A program made the translations under genes and the position numbers. Below, piece by piece: positions 43,401 through 53,412 of a DNA stretch of 64,000 nucleotides. Source of the DNA: Echria macrotheca (lineage: Eukaryota > Ascomycota > Sordariomycetes > Sordariales > Schizotheciaceae); the NCBI GenBank assembly GCA_030411725.1, contig MU839830.1, positions 1,178,001 through 1,242,000 of the forward strand, read 5' to 3'. Numbering within the stretch: the first letter of the stretch is position 1; every line of letters begins with the position of its first letter. Below the pieces are notes generated by a model. The model had not been told where the DNA came from, did no database searches, and saw only the letters and a program-made list of their open reading frames with translations.

Positions 43401-46400
43401 GACCCGAGGAAACTTCGCCACGAGTCCGCAGACTGTTTTGCCCGCCTTTGGCATTCCCAGAAGCTCGCCCATCCTGGGCGGGTCAAGATCAAAGTAACTC
43501 GTGAAGGGCACATCGATTCTTTCGGCTTTCCGGACAATCTCGGGAGGGCACGAGGGGAACTGTCGAAGGGGAGACATGGTCGGCCACATCCTCTTCTCGG
43601 CCATCTTGCAGAGGTTAAGGGCCAACTTGGCGACCGAAGCCCAGCCCTTCTTCAGCGTAATCTCGAAAATAGCCCGAAGAATACGTCCGGCAGATTGCGT
43701 GACGTAGACCATGTCGGCCATCAATGCCAGACCATCCAGACGAAGCCGAGAGATATAAGCTTGGAGGAGGACATTGATCTTGGCTGTCGGTTCCTCGATG
43801 CTTTCCTTGACGGGGATCGGGACCCTCGCAAGCAGCTTGGCAAGCTCCAGCTTCTCTTCCTGCCGGACCGGTATGTACTTAAACTCGGCACTCTGCGCGA
43901 AGATGCGGAAGAGCTCGACATCGCCGATGGAAGGTTGGATCAGCTTGTTGTAGACATCCATCGAACCATATGTGATGTAGTAATGGGACGCAATACGTCC
44001 TAGCTCGGTTGACTGAAGCTTTCCGGTTTTCTCGTCATATTTAATCAGATTGGACTTCTTGAGGACCGTGGCCGCAGAATGAACAAGGTCGACTCGCTTC
44101 TGCTCCAGCGCTTCGTCGTCCTCGTACTCGGCCCCGACGCTGTACAGGCCAGGCGATCGTAGCATCCGAACAAAGAGATAGGTGTAACCGAGCCATTCGA
44201 CACCTTCGTCACGGGTCCTGACGTTGCCAAGGACAATTTCGGCATTGAGGTTGTCCACAAGCTTGCTTGCAAACTGACTCTCGATGGGCAGCTGTTGGTT
44301 GAGAAGAGATAGGTAATATGGGATTTCTCCCTGATTTGTAATGATAATGCCCTCGCCATACGTGTCGAACTGCGGCCGTCCAGCACGACCAAGCATCTGC
44401 AGCACATCCTGGGGGCTCAACTCGACCCAGCTGCCCTTCTCCGGCGAATATACCTGAGTTCCCTTGATGATGACCGTGTGGGCCGGAAGGTTCACACCCC
44501 AGGCAAGTGTAGCTGTGCAGACAAGGACTTGAATATGGCCACTGGCAAACAGGTCCTCGACGTCTGTTCTGTCGGCTCTGCTCATTCCAGCGTGGTGAAT
44601 GCCGAAGCCGTACGGTAGTATGTCCTTCAAATCGGTGTTATTCACCGTGCCGGCAGTCTCGGTCAAGACTTCTCGGGTGCCAGCATCGTGCTTCAGGATC
44701 TGATCGATTGTCTCCATCTCAAGAGCCTTGTCACGGATATACTTGGCCGTCTTGGCTGTCTCTTTTCGAGAGTGGACGAAAATGAGCATCTGGTTCCGGT
44801 TGGTACCGACATGTTCGATAACCTTGTTGTATGTGATGTCGTTCATGGTTTTGAGCTGCTTGATCGCTTTTCGCTCCGTCACACCGATGAACTCTTGACG
44901 CAGAGGGCATGGCCGATAGGTACCGTCAAAGTGAAACAGGCCCGTCTTCGTATCAACGCGAAGGAAGCTAGCAACATCGCGATAGTTGGGGAGGGTAGCA
45001 GAGAGACCGATGATGCGGACCGGCTCGCCTGTCTGTTCTGTCCGTCGAATCGTTCTTGCGACGATGCTCTCCAGGACCGGGCCACGGTCGTCGTGCAGAA
45101 GATGAATCTCGTCAATGATGATGAGACGAACTAGGTTGGTATACGACAGATCAGTAGCCTTGCGAGTGATAACATCCCACTTCTCGGGTGTCGTGACGAT
45201 AATCTGCGTCTCGGAAATTTGTTGCTTGGTGAGTTGGCGATCACCCGTCAGCTCAGATACCCGGATGCCAAAGGGCTCCAGGCGCTTGCCGAAGTTGCCG
45301 ACCTGTTCCTGGACCAGGGCTTTGAGGGGGGCAATGTAGACAATCTTGAAAGCGTCCAGATCGATCTCGCCTCTCTCATTCCTGTTCTTCCCAATCTCGC
45401 GGAGGATGGTGAGCATAGCAACATTCGTCTTGCCACTGCCTGTCGGCGCGCAAACAAGCATGTTTCCATCGTCCTGGAAGGCTGTGGGGTAGCACTTGGA
45501 CTGGATCTTGTTCAGTGTCTTGGTGGTGCTGAACGGACCCTGAGCCCATTCTGGCATATCGGAAACCGGGATGTTGACATCACTGGGGTCATTGCGCTTT
45601 TTGGGTGGAGGAACGTGGATCTCTTCATAGCCCTTGAAGGTCCGTTTTGTTGAGCCATTGGGCAGGTGCACTTTCGGGTTGGTCATCAGATGGTTCCCCT
45701 GGTCAAAGATCAGGTTCTCCAAGTTGATCAGCTTTCGTGGTTGGAGGCCCCCGACAAGTTGCCCATCCTGGCGTTCCGTCTTGGGCGCTGTCCCGCTCGC
45801 AAACGCAGTCGAATCAATATCCATCTTGATCTCCATCTTGGGCTTTTTAGCTTCGTCCTTGGTCTTGCCTTCGAGCTCATCGAGGATCCACCTCAGGCCC
45901 TCTGAAGCCATTTCTCTCTTGATCGTTTGGCGGTCGGCTTCGGTTTCGACGTTGGCAAGGCGTGTCAACCAGACGACCTTGTCGCGATTCGATATCAGCT
46001 TCTGAACCAGTTCATGGTGCTCGTAATCAAAGAGTTCCATGAGATCGTTTTCGATGTCACGCAGCTGTTTTTCTTCCCCGCCAGGCTCATCAGGCTCTCC
46101 CGACAGTATTCGGAGAGCCGACGACGTCTTGTCGTGTTGGATGTGCGCATCTGGATACAACTTGCCTATTTGTCGTTGAAGCCAGAATGCGTCTATATCC
46201 CTAGCTGGGATATAGTTCTTCTCCGGCGCCTTGCTCTTCTTGCCGTCGGGAGCCGAGTCGATCACTAGGGCCTCCCCATCCGCCAGGCCGGCCTCTTCCT
46301 CATCTCGATCCTGACCTGCTTCTCCAGCCTCGGCAACTTCGTGGAGACCGGGCCGCTCTTCATCTTCGTCGTCCATCACGTCTTCGTCTTCGGAAGATTC

Positions 46401-47126
46401 GTCCCTGACCACATCCAACATGCCGTCGTCATCTTCATCGTTTTCGAAATTGACAGCTACGCCTTGGCGGCCATCGATGTCGTCCTCGCCATAGACCTTC
46501 GCGTCTTCCATTTCTTCGTCATCGTCCTGAGCATCGTAGTCGGTGATCTTCTTCCCCAAGTTGACCAGCTCATTGAACTCCTTCGCGCTCATTGATTCGC
46601 CCAGGATCTCGTCTATTTCCTTCTTCTTGTCGATGTCCTTCATGTCATCATCTTTAAGGTACTGGAGTGCGGCATCGGCGGCGCTGCGCACGACTTCATG
46701 TGAGACATCGCCGAGGTGGTCGGCCATGATGGTCAATATGAGGTTGAAGGCGTCGCGTGTCGGTTGTGTCCGCGGCCTGTAGAGAAGTCCTTCGATGACC
46801 GCATCGGCGCTGCTCAGAATTCCGCCGGCCCTGGCGGCCGAGATGCCCTTGACCTTGGTCTTTTCTCGCTGGAGAACATCGGCTCCTTCGCGGAAGCTCC
46901 CTCGCTCGATATCGGGCAGAGCCCCGGACTTCTTGCTCTTTGGTGCCGCATCTCTGCCTACGCGCGATCCCATATCCCGGAGGGACAGCCGTCCGGCTAT
47001 CGACTCGGGATCCCCCGTGGCCTCATCGGTTCGCCTGGTGACAAAACGACGGTCCGCCTGGAGGACCAGGTTGGACATGGCCGAGTACTTATACTGCGAC
47101 ACATCGCGCTGGTAGTCCGAAGTCAT
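40479..47126 (-). CDS. brr2: U5 snRNP RNA helicase Brr2
   Basis: One exon of 2215 residues, slightly longer than yeast Brr2 (2163). The ATG at 47126 leads into MTSDYQRDVSQYKYSAMSNL, the usual Brr2 start. The N-terminal 480 residues are acidic and regulatory. Cassette 1 has Walker A APTGSGKT (K566), DEIH in motif II, SAT and a Sec63 domain; this is the active U4/U6 unwinding unit. Cassette 2 has SPTGSGKT (K1416) but DELH, and RNA motifs that look less conserved, fitting its role as an inactive binding platform for other proteins. The C terminus is acidic (MDVDDDEDEDESE). Brr2 unwinds U4/U6 during spliceosome activation. The absence of introns over 6.6 kb is notable next to its intron-rich neighbours. 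Confidence 0.97.
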   Translation of the reverse strand: MTSDYQRDVSQYKYSAMSNLVLQADRRFVTRRTDEATGDPESIAGRLSLRDMGSRVGRDAAPKSKKSGALPDIERGSFREGADVLQREKTKVKGISAARAGGILSSADAVIEGLLYRPRTQPTRDAFNLILTIMADHLGDVSHEVVRSAADAALQYLKDDDMKDIDKKKEIDEILGESMSAKEFNELVNLGKKITDYDAQDDDEEMEDAKVYGEDDIDGRQGVAVNFENDEDDDGMLDVVRDESSEDEDVMDDEDEERPGLHEVAEAGEAGQDRDEEEAGLADGEALVIDSAPDGKKSKAPEKNYIPARDIDAFWLQRQIGKLYPDAHIQHDKTSSALRILSGEPDEPGGEEKQLRDIENDLMELFDYEHHELVQKLISNRDKVVWLTRLANVETEADRQTIKREMASEGLRWILDELEGKTKDEAKKPKMEIKMDIDSTAFASGTAPKTERQDGQLVGGLQPRKLINLENLIFDQGNHLMTNPKVHLPNGSTKRTFKGYEEIHVPPPKKRNDPSDVNIPVSDMPEWAQGPFSTTKTLNKIQSKCYPTAFQDDGNMLVCAPTGSGKTNVAMLTILREIGKNRNERGEIDLDAFKIVYIAPLKALVQEQVGNFGKRLEPFGIRVSELTGDRQLTKQQISETQIIVTTPEKWDVITRKATDLSYTNLVRLIIIDEIHLLHDDRGPVLESIVARTIRRTEQTGEPVRIIGLSATLPNYRDVASFLRVDTKTGLFHFDGTYRPCPLRQEFIGVTERKAIKQLKTMNDITYNKVIEHVGTNRNQMLIFVHSRKETAKTAKYIRDKALEMETIDQILKHDAGTREVLTETAGTVNNTDLKDILPYGFGIHHAGMSRADRTDVEDLFASGHIQVLVCTATLAWGVNLPAHTVIIKGTQVYSPEKGSWVELSPQDVLQMLGRAGRPQFDTYGEGIIITNQGEIPYYLSLLNQQLPIESQFASKLVDNLNAEIVLGNVRTRDEGVEWLGYTYLFVRMLRSPGLYSVGAEYEDDEALEQKRVDLVHSAATVLKKSNLIKYDEKTGKLQSTELGRIASHYYITYGSMDVYNKLIQPSIGDVELFRIFAQSAEFKYIPVRQEEKLELAKLLARVPIPVKESIEEPTAKINVLLQAYISRLRLDGLALMADMVYVTQSAGRILRAIFEITLKKGWASVAKLALNLCKMAEKRMWPTMSPLRQFPSCPPEIVRKAERIDVPFTSYFDLDPPRMGELLGMPKAGKTVCGLVAKFPRVEVQAQVLPLTRSMLRVELSITPNFEWDVDVHGLAESFWIIVEDGDGEDILFQDTFILRKDYAEAESNEHVVEFTVPMTEPMPPNYFISVISDRWMHSETRLAVPFQKLILPERFPPHTELLDLQPLPVSALKAKDFAALYPDWQQFNKIQTQTFNSLFNTDNNVLVGSPTGSGKTVCAEFALLRHWAKEDAGRAVYIAPFQELVDIRLQDWQKRLAHLRGGQDIVKLTGEITSDLKLLEQGDLILATPLQWDVLSRQWKRRKNVQTVELFIADELHMLGGPVGYVYEIIVSRMHYIRQQLESPLRIVGLTVPVANARDLGDWIDAKKHDIYNFSPHVRPIPLELHIQSYTIPHFPSLMLAMAKPTYLAVTQLSPDQPALIFVPSRKQTRATARDILMACVADDDEDRFLHVDREVIQKFLDRVQEDALAEALSHGVGYFHEALSQSDKRIVKHLYNEGAIQVLIASRDVCWELDCTAQLVVVMGTQYFEGREHRYVDYPLSEVLQMFGKALQPARDGRGRGVLMLPATKREYFKKFLNEALPVESHLHNFLHDAFVTEISTKQIESGEDAISWATFTYFYRRLLANPSYYNLTDPTHDGLSQYLSDMVETTLTELAEAKIIELDEEDGTVAPLNAAMIAAYYNISYITMQTFLLSLNQKTKLKGVLEIVTSATEFESIQIRRHEEVVLRRIYDHVPVKMAEPAYDSPHFKAFVLVQAHFSRMNLPIDLAKDQEVILTKIMSLLSAVVDILSSDGHLNALNAMEMSQMVVQAMWDRDSPLKQIPNFTPEVVKVANKFGIRDIFDFMEKMNPEDNPDYGTLVKELGLSQAQLAQAANFTNTKYPDISMDFEVVDAENIRAGEPAQLNIKIEREVDEDEEFDPTVHAPFYPARKTENWWVVVGEESTKMLLAIKRITVGKALNVKLEFTVPTAGKHDLKLFLMSDSYVGVDQAPEFSVEVAEGMDVDDDEDEDESE

Positions 47127-47784
47127 CTTTGCGGATGTCGTCGAGCTCGAATCGGGGAACGAAATGCGCGAAGCTAGTGTCGCAAGAGAAGGAGAGGTGC
47201 TCTAACAGTCAACAGCAGTCGTTTCTGCCTGGGCACCGTGATTGGTGGCGAGCAGTTCTCAGCCAGACCCCTCCCCAAACCAGATTCTGGTTTCTCTGGC
47301 AGGCAGCCCACGGGTCAGCGCGTGCATCGAAGGGCGGTGTTCTGCGATAATCGTGGTGTGCCGAGTTAAAAAGTTTGGATGGCAATGTCGACGCGGTGGG
47401 AGCTCCAAAAAGCATGAAGTTGCTGCTGGGTGATTCGATGGCGACGTTACCAAGCAAATATTTCTGCGGCAAGACGCGACTGCCATCTGATTGGCTGCAG
47501 CTGGCAACGACCTACGCATTCACAGGCGGGGTGGCTCGCCTCCACTGGAAGCCCACTGTAAACGCGCTGAAGCTCACACTTCAGCTTTCAAAGGCATAAA
47601 CAACAACAACCACACGCCAGATTCAGCGCCCGACAACAGAGCATAAAATATTACGGTCGGATATGGGCTGCGTATAATAAACCAGTTGTCGAAATGTACA
47701 GAGACAGAACCCGACAAAACACTGCATCATCGGTTTGCTGCAGCCCAACACCCAATTCGAGATCAAACAAATTCGAGATCAAAC
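47127..47784. promoter_or_regulatory. Shared promoter between brr2 and the coiled-coil gene
   Basis: 658 bp between outward-facing ATGs. A frame of 33 codons is continuous with the coiled-coil gene on its left, but it begins with TTG, so it is treated as leader. Near 47640-47680 the sequence is AT-rich (cataaaatatt, cgtataataa), a possible TATA region for the rightward gene. Confidence 0.45.
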
Positions 47785-49356
47785 ATGAGCTCTGCCGAAG
47801 TAACACTGCGAGCAATCCAGGAAGCTTTAGGGCCCTACATCCGACCCCGTGAGGAGGTATCGCACATCAGACGGGTTCTCGGGGTCCATCTCGATTCCTG
47901 CCTCCAAGATGGATCTGCTGTCGAGCCACTGGCGCTTGTTGACTCTACAAAACTTGCTGCTACCTCCGAATCTCGTGGTCTGCAAAGGGAATATCTGGAA
48001 GCTTTAAACGCAAATATCAAAGCTCGGGAAGCCTTCAAGGCGTGTTGCCAGGAACCCAAAGCCCGAAGGAAGGCATCCTCACCTGCCGAGACCCAGAAGG
48101 TCGATCGACTACAGGAGCATCTCGCAACCATCGGCTTTCAGAAGAAACACGAGAAGCTACTGGCCGTCGAGAGACACCTGGATCTCCTGAGTCAGAAACC
48201 AGCTGCATCCAAAGACTTCTTGGACCCAAAGGAGGCGTTTAGGGACTGCAGACCGCTTCCGGAGGTCCCAAAGGATGTTGTCACGGCTCTGGCCCTCGAT
48301 GACGCTCCAGCGACTACCCATCTCAAAGACCTGATCGACGAGTTGGAGAAACACGTCCTCTGCGCCAAGCTACTACTGAAGCGCGAGGAGCAACTATTAG
48401 AGCAGGTCAAATCACGAAGCCCAGTCGGAGCCGATAGTGTTCCCGACAGTGCCAAGTTGGAAGCCTTGAATGCCTCGAGAACAGAGCTCATCAACTGGAT
48501 AGAAACAGAACTGGGTAGGGCTGGCGATGGCGGGGGCGATGAGGATGGATCTAGCCACGGGAAATCAAGGAATGGTGCGACTGACATGTCTCGCCTGGAC
48601 GACCAACTTGCTGGCGTTAGAGAGAAGTACAAGCGATATGTCGAAGCCCGCAAGGTTCTCTTGCAGCTTGTCAGCCAGCAGAAGAATCCAGTCATCAAGC
48701 CTCGCCAGGACACCAGCGAGGCCAACACCGTCCCAGTCCAGACACCTGCGCCGTCGGCTCATCTACTCGCCCCCTATGTCGAACAACTCCTGTCCGTCGC
48801 CCATGAGCAGAAGGGTATGATCACACAAAAATCACACCTCAACATCACCATCGCCAAGCAACTCAAGGACACTTGTCTAGCACTCGACCATCTGGCGGAG
48901 GAGAGCCAACTGCTCCCTGCTTTCCCCATGCCAGGGGCAGCTGGACGCAAACCAGCTGCATTCGGCGACTCTTTATCGGCTTCAGAAACGCTGGACTCGT
49001 CCATTCGTGTCCAGCCGTGGGTATTTGCCGCCGAGTCGGCCAAGATTGCTACGCTCGAGAATGTCGCAGAGAAGATCGACGAGGGGCAAAGCGCGCTGGA
49101 GGCATCGATGCAGAAGATCACCGAGATCAATCAGCTGCTGGGCCCTCACGGCAAGAAGGAGAGTGAGGGCAGCGAAGTTGTGGAGGACGAATCGGTCGAC
49201 GATATCTGGCTTGCCGAGAGCAGGCCTTCAGGCAAGGCTGCGGCGGCAAGGAAACACGCCACGAAGGCGAAGGCCACGCCACGGACCGCAGGGGATATAT
49301 GGGATACTCTGGATGGGAAACTTGGTCTATTACGATCCGAAAGCGGTCCTCCATGA
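47785..49356 (+). CDS. Coiled-coil fungal protein of unknown function
   Basis: Single exon, 523 residues from the ATG at 47785. The protein is helical and charged throughout, with heptad-like Leu/Ile spacing around residues 75-175 and 190-290, a Gly/Asp/Ser linker near 255-275, another helical part (VEQLLSVAHEQKGMITQKSH...) and a basic Ala/Lys tail that includes DDIWLAESRPSGKAAAA. No enzyme motif, signal or membrane helix. Such layout fits a structural subunit of a cytoskeletal, kinetochore or trafficking complex; I do not recognise the family. Its head-to-head position with brr2 does not by itself suggest a splicing role. Confidence 0.7.
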   Translation: MSSAEVTLRAIQEALGPYIRPREEVSHIRRVLGVHLDSCLQDGSAVEPLALVDSTKLAATSESRGLQREYLEALNANIKAREAFKACCQEPKARRKASSPAETQKVDRLQEHLATIGFQKKHEKLLAVERHLDLLSQKPAASKDFLDPKEAFRDCRPLPEVPKDVVTALALDDAPATTHLKDLIDELEKHVLCAKLLLKREEQLLEQVKSRSPVGADSVPDSAKLEALNASRTELINWIETELGRAGDGGGDEDGSSHGKSRNGATDMSRLDDQLAGVREKYKRYVEARKVLLQLVSQQKNPVIKPRQDTSEANTVPVQTPAPSAHLLAPYVEQLLSVAHEQKGMITQKSHLNITIAKQLKDTCLALDHLAEESQLLPAFPMPGAAGRKPAAFGDSLSASETLDSSIRVQPWVFAAESAKIATLENVAEKIDEGQSALEASMQKITEINQLLGPHGKKESEGSEVVEDESVDDIWLAESRPSGKAAAARKHATKAKATPRTAGDIWDTLDGKLGLLRSESGPP

Positions 49357-49508
49357 ACATGAAAACCAGGTATCTCTTGATAATTACAACTTCATCTCTG
49401 GACTTTTCGCTACCCGAGATGCTCTAGACCGTGATCATTCGTAAATCATTAAGACGGCCCCAAAACGCCAAAGACTCCATTGTTCACCTTCCAAGCCTCT
49501 GAAGAGTG

Positions 49509-50763
49509 CTACCTCCCAGCCATAATGCCCGATATCTTCGCCGCCAAGTCCAAGATGGCGAGGTTCTCGTCGGCGCCGTCCACCAACCACTTATCCACCT
49601 CGGAAAACACGGTTACGATCTTGTTCTTTTGGATGTCGGGCAGCGTCTCGTCGTAGACCACAGCTTGGTAGAGCTGCGTCATGGTCTGGGCCGCACTCCA
49701 ACCATCTGCCACCATATCCTCAACAACTGACGACACGGTGCCACTACCGCCCGGCTTCATCGCTTTTAATAATCTCTGGATGGTGGCCTCGGGAATGACA
49801 CCGGCGATGTCCTCAACGACCTTAACGGTGACAGCCGCGTTATCCACTTCCATCTCGTCTGCATCGCCGCCGCCGGTCTGGGCAGCAGCCCCGACCAGTC
49901 TCGCGGCACTCTGGAGGTAAGTGATAGCCTTTCGCAGATCGCCCTCGCTGCACCGGATCAGGGCATCGACCGCGCCGTCCTCCAGCGTGACCCCTTCGAG
50001 ACTAGCGATATCTTCCAGTCTCTTCTTGGCATTCCCCTCGTCGAGGCTCTTGAAGCGGAACTTGCTGCAGCGACTGGCGAGCGGGTCGATGATGCGGGTG
50101 ACGTAGTTGCAGATGAGACAGAAGCGCGTGATCTTGCTGTACGTCTCCATGGTGCGGCGCAGGGCGCTCTGGGCGTCCTGCGTCATGGAGTCGGCCTCGT
50201 CGAGGATGATGATCTTGAAGGGCGGGCAGGGGAAGCGCGACTTGTAGCCCGGCGGCGGGTTGGTCAGCTGCATCCGCGCAAAGTCCTTGACCTTCTCGCG
50301 CACGATCGAGATGCCGCGCTCGTCCGAGGCGTTGAGCTCGAGCACGCGCGACTTCATCAGCTCGGGGCCGTAGAGTTCTTTTGCGAGGGCGAGGATGGTT
50401 GAGGTCTTGCCGGTTCCCGGGGGGCCGTAGAAGAGCATGTGAGGGAGCTTGATGGATCGACATGTTAGATTGTGTATGACAATCATAAGTCATAAGATAC
50501 GTACGTTGGAAGCTTGTAAGGTTCGTTGTAGGACGGTGACAGTGTGGTCTTGGGCTGTGACATCGCTGAGGGTCTTGGGACGGCTGATGGCCCGTATTAG
50601 CATAACTTGAGCGATTGACTCCAAAATACAAGACATACTATTTCTCAACCCATGGTTGAACTTTTGTGCTCTCTGTGGCTGTCTTCTCAGCGTTGCCCGA
50701 AGATGCACCATTCGCAGCAGCTGCCGCGGCTTTGCGGGCCTTGATGTCAAAGAAGCTGGCCAT
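49509..50763 (-). CDS. rfc2: Replication factor C subunit 2 (human RFC4-like) clamp loader
   Basis: Exons 50763-50639, 50583-50505 and 50447-49509 give 380 residues. Joins restore VQPWVEKYRPKTLSDV and LQASNLPHMLFYGPPGTGKT. Walker A is GPPGTGKT (76-83), Walker B has LDEAD, and sensor/arginine-finger block is RCSKFRF preceded by IIDPLAS, all diagnostic of RFC small subunits. The wording AQDHTVTVLQRTLQASN and ELMKSRVLELNASDERG fits yeast Rfc2 more than Rfc3, Rfc4 or Rfc5. The complex loads PCNA on primer ends; Rfc2 also serves the Rad24, Ctf18 and Elg1 versions. It is convergent with the coiled-coil gene, only 152 bp between stops, and divergent from the E2 gene. Confidence 0.95.
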
Positions 50764-51683
50764 GCTGGCGACACAGCCTTTGCAGAATTTTCAATGTCTG
50801 GAAATAAACACTAGACGGATGAGCGAGTTGATTGAAAGACAGCCTGGGCTTTGAAGTACCAGTGGTGGGGACGAATCGCGAAGTCGTGCCCAGAAGTCAA
50901 AAAGTAACTTCGAGATGCAAATGCACTTAACGCGTCGGGCGCGCTGTCACCGCGTTTCGAGGTTTTTGGCCCCTCTATGTGCTCGGGCCACCTCCAAGCT
51001 CCCCTGTCAAGCCCGACTGCCCCACACCAAGGTACAGCCATTGAGGTAACTAAGGTATTCCGTTGGAAAGGTGCAGGTGAAGCTTTCCAAACACCTTTCA
51101 GGCACAGTCATAGGCATAGGAAAATTAGGCGGCGGCATGATGCCTTGAAAAGATACCCAGTCAAAGATTTTCAGCTCACTGGACTGTCACGTCTTGAGTC
51201 ATCTGGATTTGGGTCTGGACGAATGCCAGGGCAGCTTTGAAGTATCTCTTAAGATGCGCGCCGGGAAATGCGTTTGGCGCCAGACCTGCTTCGATGGCCT
51301 CAGGGCGTCTACAAAAAGCCAGGCAGAGTCTGTCACGGTGTGGCTCAGACTTAAGAATTATAAATTGGCACCAGCACTTCCCACAGGACCAATCTTGGGG
51401 ACTCTAGGTTGCCGTTGTGAAACGAACAGGGCGTGTGCAAAGAGAGAAAACTGGTCCCGAAAGACAGCCTGGTCCGCCCCGCACTTGGCTTGTCAAGGGC
51501 TGAGGGGCCGCCTCGCATCGACGCCAAGCCTCCGTGTGCACCTTCCCAACATCTGCCCGCCGATCCTAACCATCACCGATTTCCTTCTTTCTCAACTCCA
51601 TCTCGGCCCTCTCGTCTCGGTACCAGAACATCACTTTATGACACTGTATTCGGCCAACTCCTAGTCGTCGTCGAGAAACAGTC
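50764..51683. promoter_or_regulatory. Shared promoter between rfc2 and the UBE2Z-like gene
   Basis: 920 bp between outward-facing start codons. GTG-started frames at 51194-51912 run into the E2 gene out of frame and are not supported. A pyrimidine-rich stretch just upstream of 51684 could be the E2 gene transcription start region. Confidence 0.4.
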
Positions 51684-53412
51684 ATGGCCGACCAGTCTGT
51701 TTTCCGCATCACCAAGGTGGGAATTACCCCTCGCAAATGCGCCATCGCCATGGCGGGGTGCAAGGCTAACCTCGATACCAGGAGTTGAGCGAGCTCCAGA
51801 AGAATTCGGATTTGTGTACGCGGCTCTCCTAACAGCTTTTGTTTCGGCGTTTCTAACCATTCATTATCAGCACTCGCGGTCGCTTGCCGAGACATCGATG
51901 TCCGGAATGTGAAGGCAATGATCATTGGGCCTCACGAGACCCCATACGAGTTTGGCTTCTTCGAGGTAACGATTATATACTGCTGGGCTGCTTTCTCTCA
52001 TCGCTGACTCGGACATCCAGTTCTCCTTCAAGTTCGGGAAGGGTATGTTCTGGTTCGGCCCTGTATTGGCCCGTCTAACTCGTTCCCTGGAATAGACTAT
52101 CCCAGAAAGTCTCCCACCGTTACAGCGATCACCACGAATGGCGGTCGATGCCGGTTTAACCCTAACATCTACGCCAATGGCCGCGTTTGCCTGTGAGCAC
52201 TGTCTGGAACCCATGTCTCGCGTGCGATGCTGACTTGTTGCTAGATCTATTCTCGGGTACTTCTTCCATGCCCCCACCCCAACCCCCCGACCGATTGGAG
52301 CTGACGATGATAGAACATGGCGTGGCGAGCGCGGAGAGGAGTGGTCTGCTGCGCAAGGCCTCGAATCGATTTTGATTTCCATCCAGAGTCTGATGTCAGC
52401 GAACCCATATGAGAACGAGCCCGGTTTCGAGGATGCCAACGAGGCTCAGGATAAGAAGTGCCAAAAGGACTATGTGCAGAAGGTCAGATTCCCCCCCAGC
52501 GCCTTGCTGCATTATTCTAGATCTGACATTGGGTAGATTCGTCACGAGACTCTCCGCATCTCCGTAATCCAGCGACTGGAGGAGTATCTTGGCGTCCAAC
52601 CCGATGGGTCGGTCTCGACGCCTGTTCCCAACCAGGAAGACTATGATCTGGACATGGACGTCATGGACGACGACTCCTCGGCCCCATTCGAGCCTTTCCG
52701 AGATCTGTGCAAACGCCGATTCTTGTGGTACTACGACTCGTACCTAGCGGCGGTCAAGAAGGGAAAGGAGGAAGTTAAAGACGGACAGGTATTCACTCGA
52801 ATGCCCTTCGAGGGTTCTAGCAACACCATGGAAGGAAAGTTCAACTACACGGAGCTCGAGCGCCGGCTGCGAAACATCAAGAAGGCTCTGGATGCTGAGA
52901 CGGAGGGATGGGCTGCCGAAGGACTTGCCGCCAAGACCAAGGACAACACTGTCGCTGTCAACCTACAACGGCAGTTTGAGCAAGTGGTTCAGTCGTTCAA
53001 GGACGCCGATATTCCCCACAATATTGAGCTCGAGGATGGCAATCCGTTTGTCTGGAACATTACCTACTTCGGAAAGCCGATGACGAATCTCGATGGAGGC
53101 TTGTTCCGGATCAAGATGTGCTTCAGCACGCGCTTCCCGGAGGAGCAGCCTCGGGTCAAGTTTGAAACGCGCCTGTTCCATCATCGAATCTCGCCAGATG
53201 GGACTCCTTGTTACTTTGCACCGCCCACTCGTCGAGAAGACGCCAAGTCTCATATCCAAGCGATCATTGAGGCTCTTGAGGAGGAGACGCCAGCATACGA
53301 CCCCCGTACCCTTGTGCATCCCGAGGCGTTCAAGCTTTTCTGGGGCTCGGCGGAAGACCGGAGAATGTACAATAGACGGCTCCGACGGTCGGTCCAGCAG
53401 TCGATTGAGTGA
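51684..53412 (+). CDS. UBE2Z-like ubiquitin-conjugating enzyme with a second UBC domain
   Basis: Eight exons, 51684-51716, 51782-51815, 51871-51965, 52021-52042, 52096-52192, 52245-52256, 52314-52482 and 52537-53412, give 445 residues; phase holds at every join. The first UBC fold contains FSFKFGKDYPRKSP, RFNPNIYANGRVCL with the catalytic Cys at 93, and GTWRGERGEEWSAAQGLESIL. The region after it (ANPYENEPGFE, then KIRHETLRISVIQRLEEYL) resembles human UBE2Z, which loads ubiquitin or FAT10 from the E1 UBA6. From about residue 285 a second UBC-like fold follows, with HHRISPDGTPCYFAPP (Cys379) at the active-site position. Exon 6 is a 12-nt microexon right behind the first catalytic Cys. Whether the second Cys is active is unknown. 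Confidence 0.87.
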
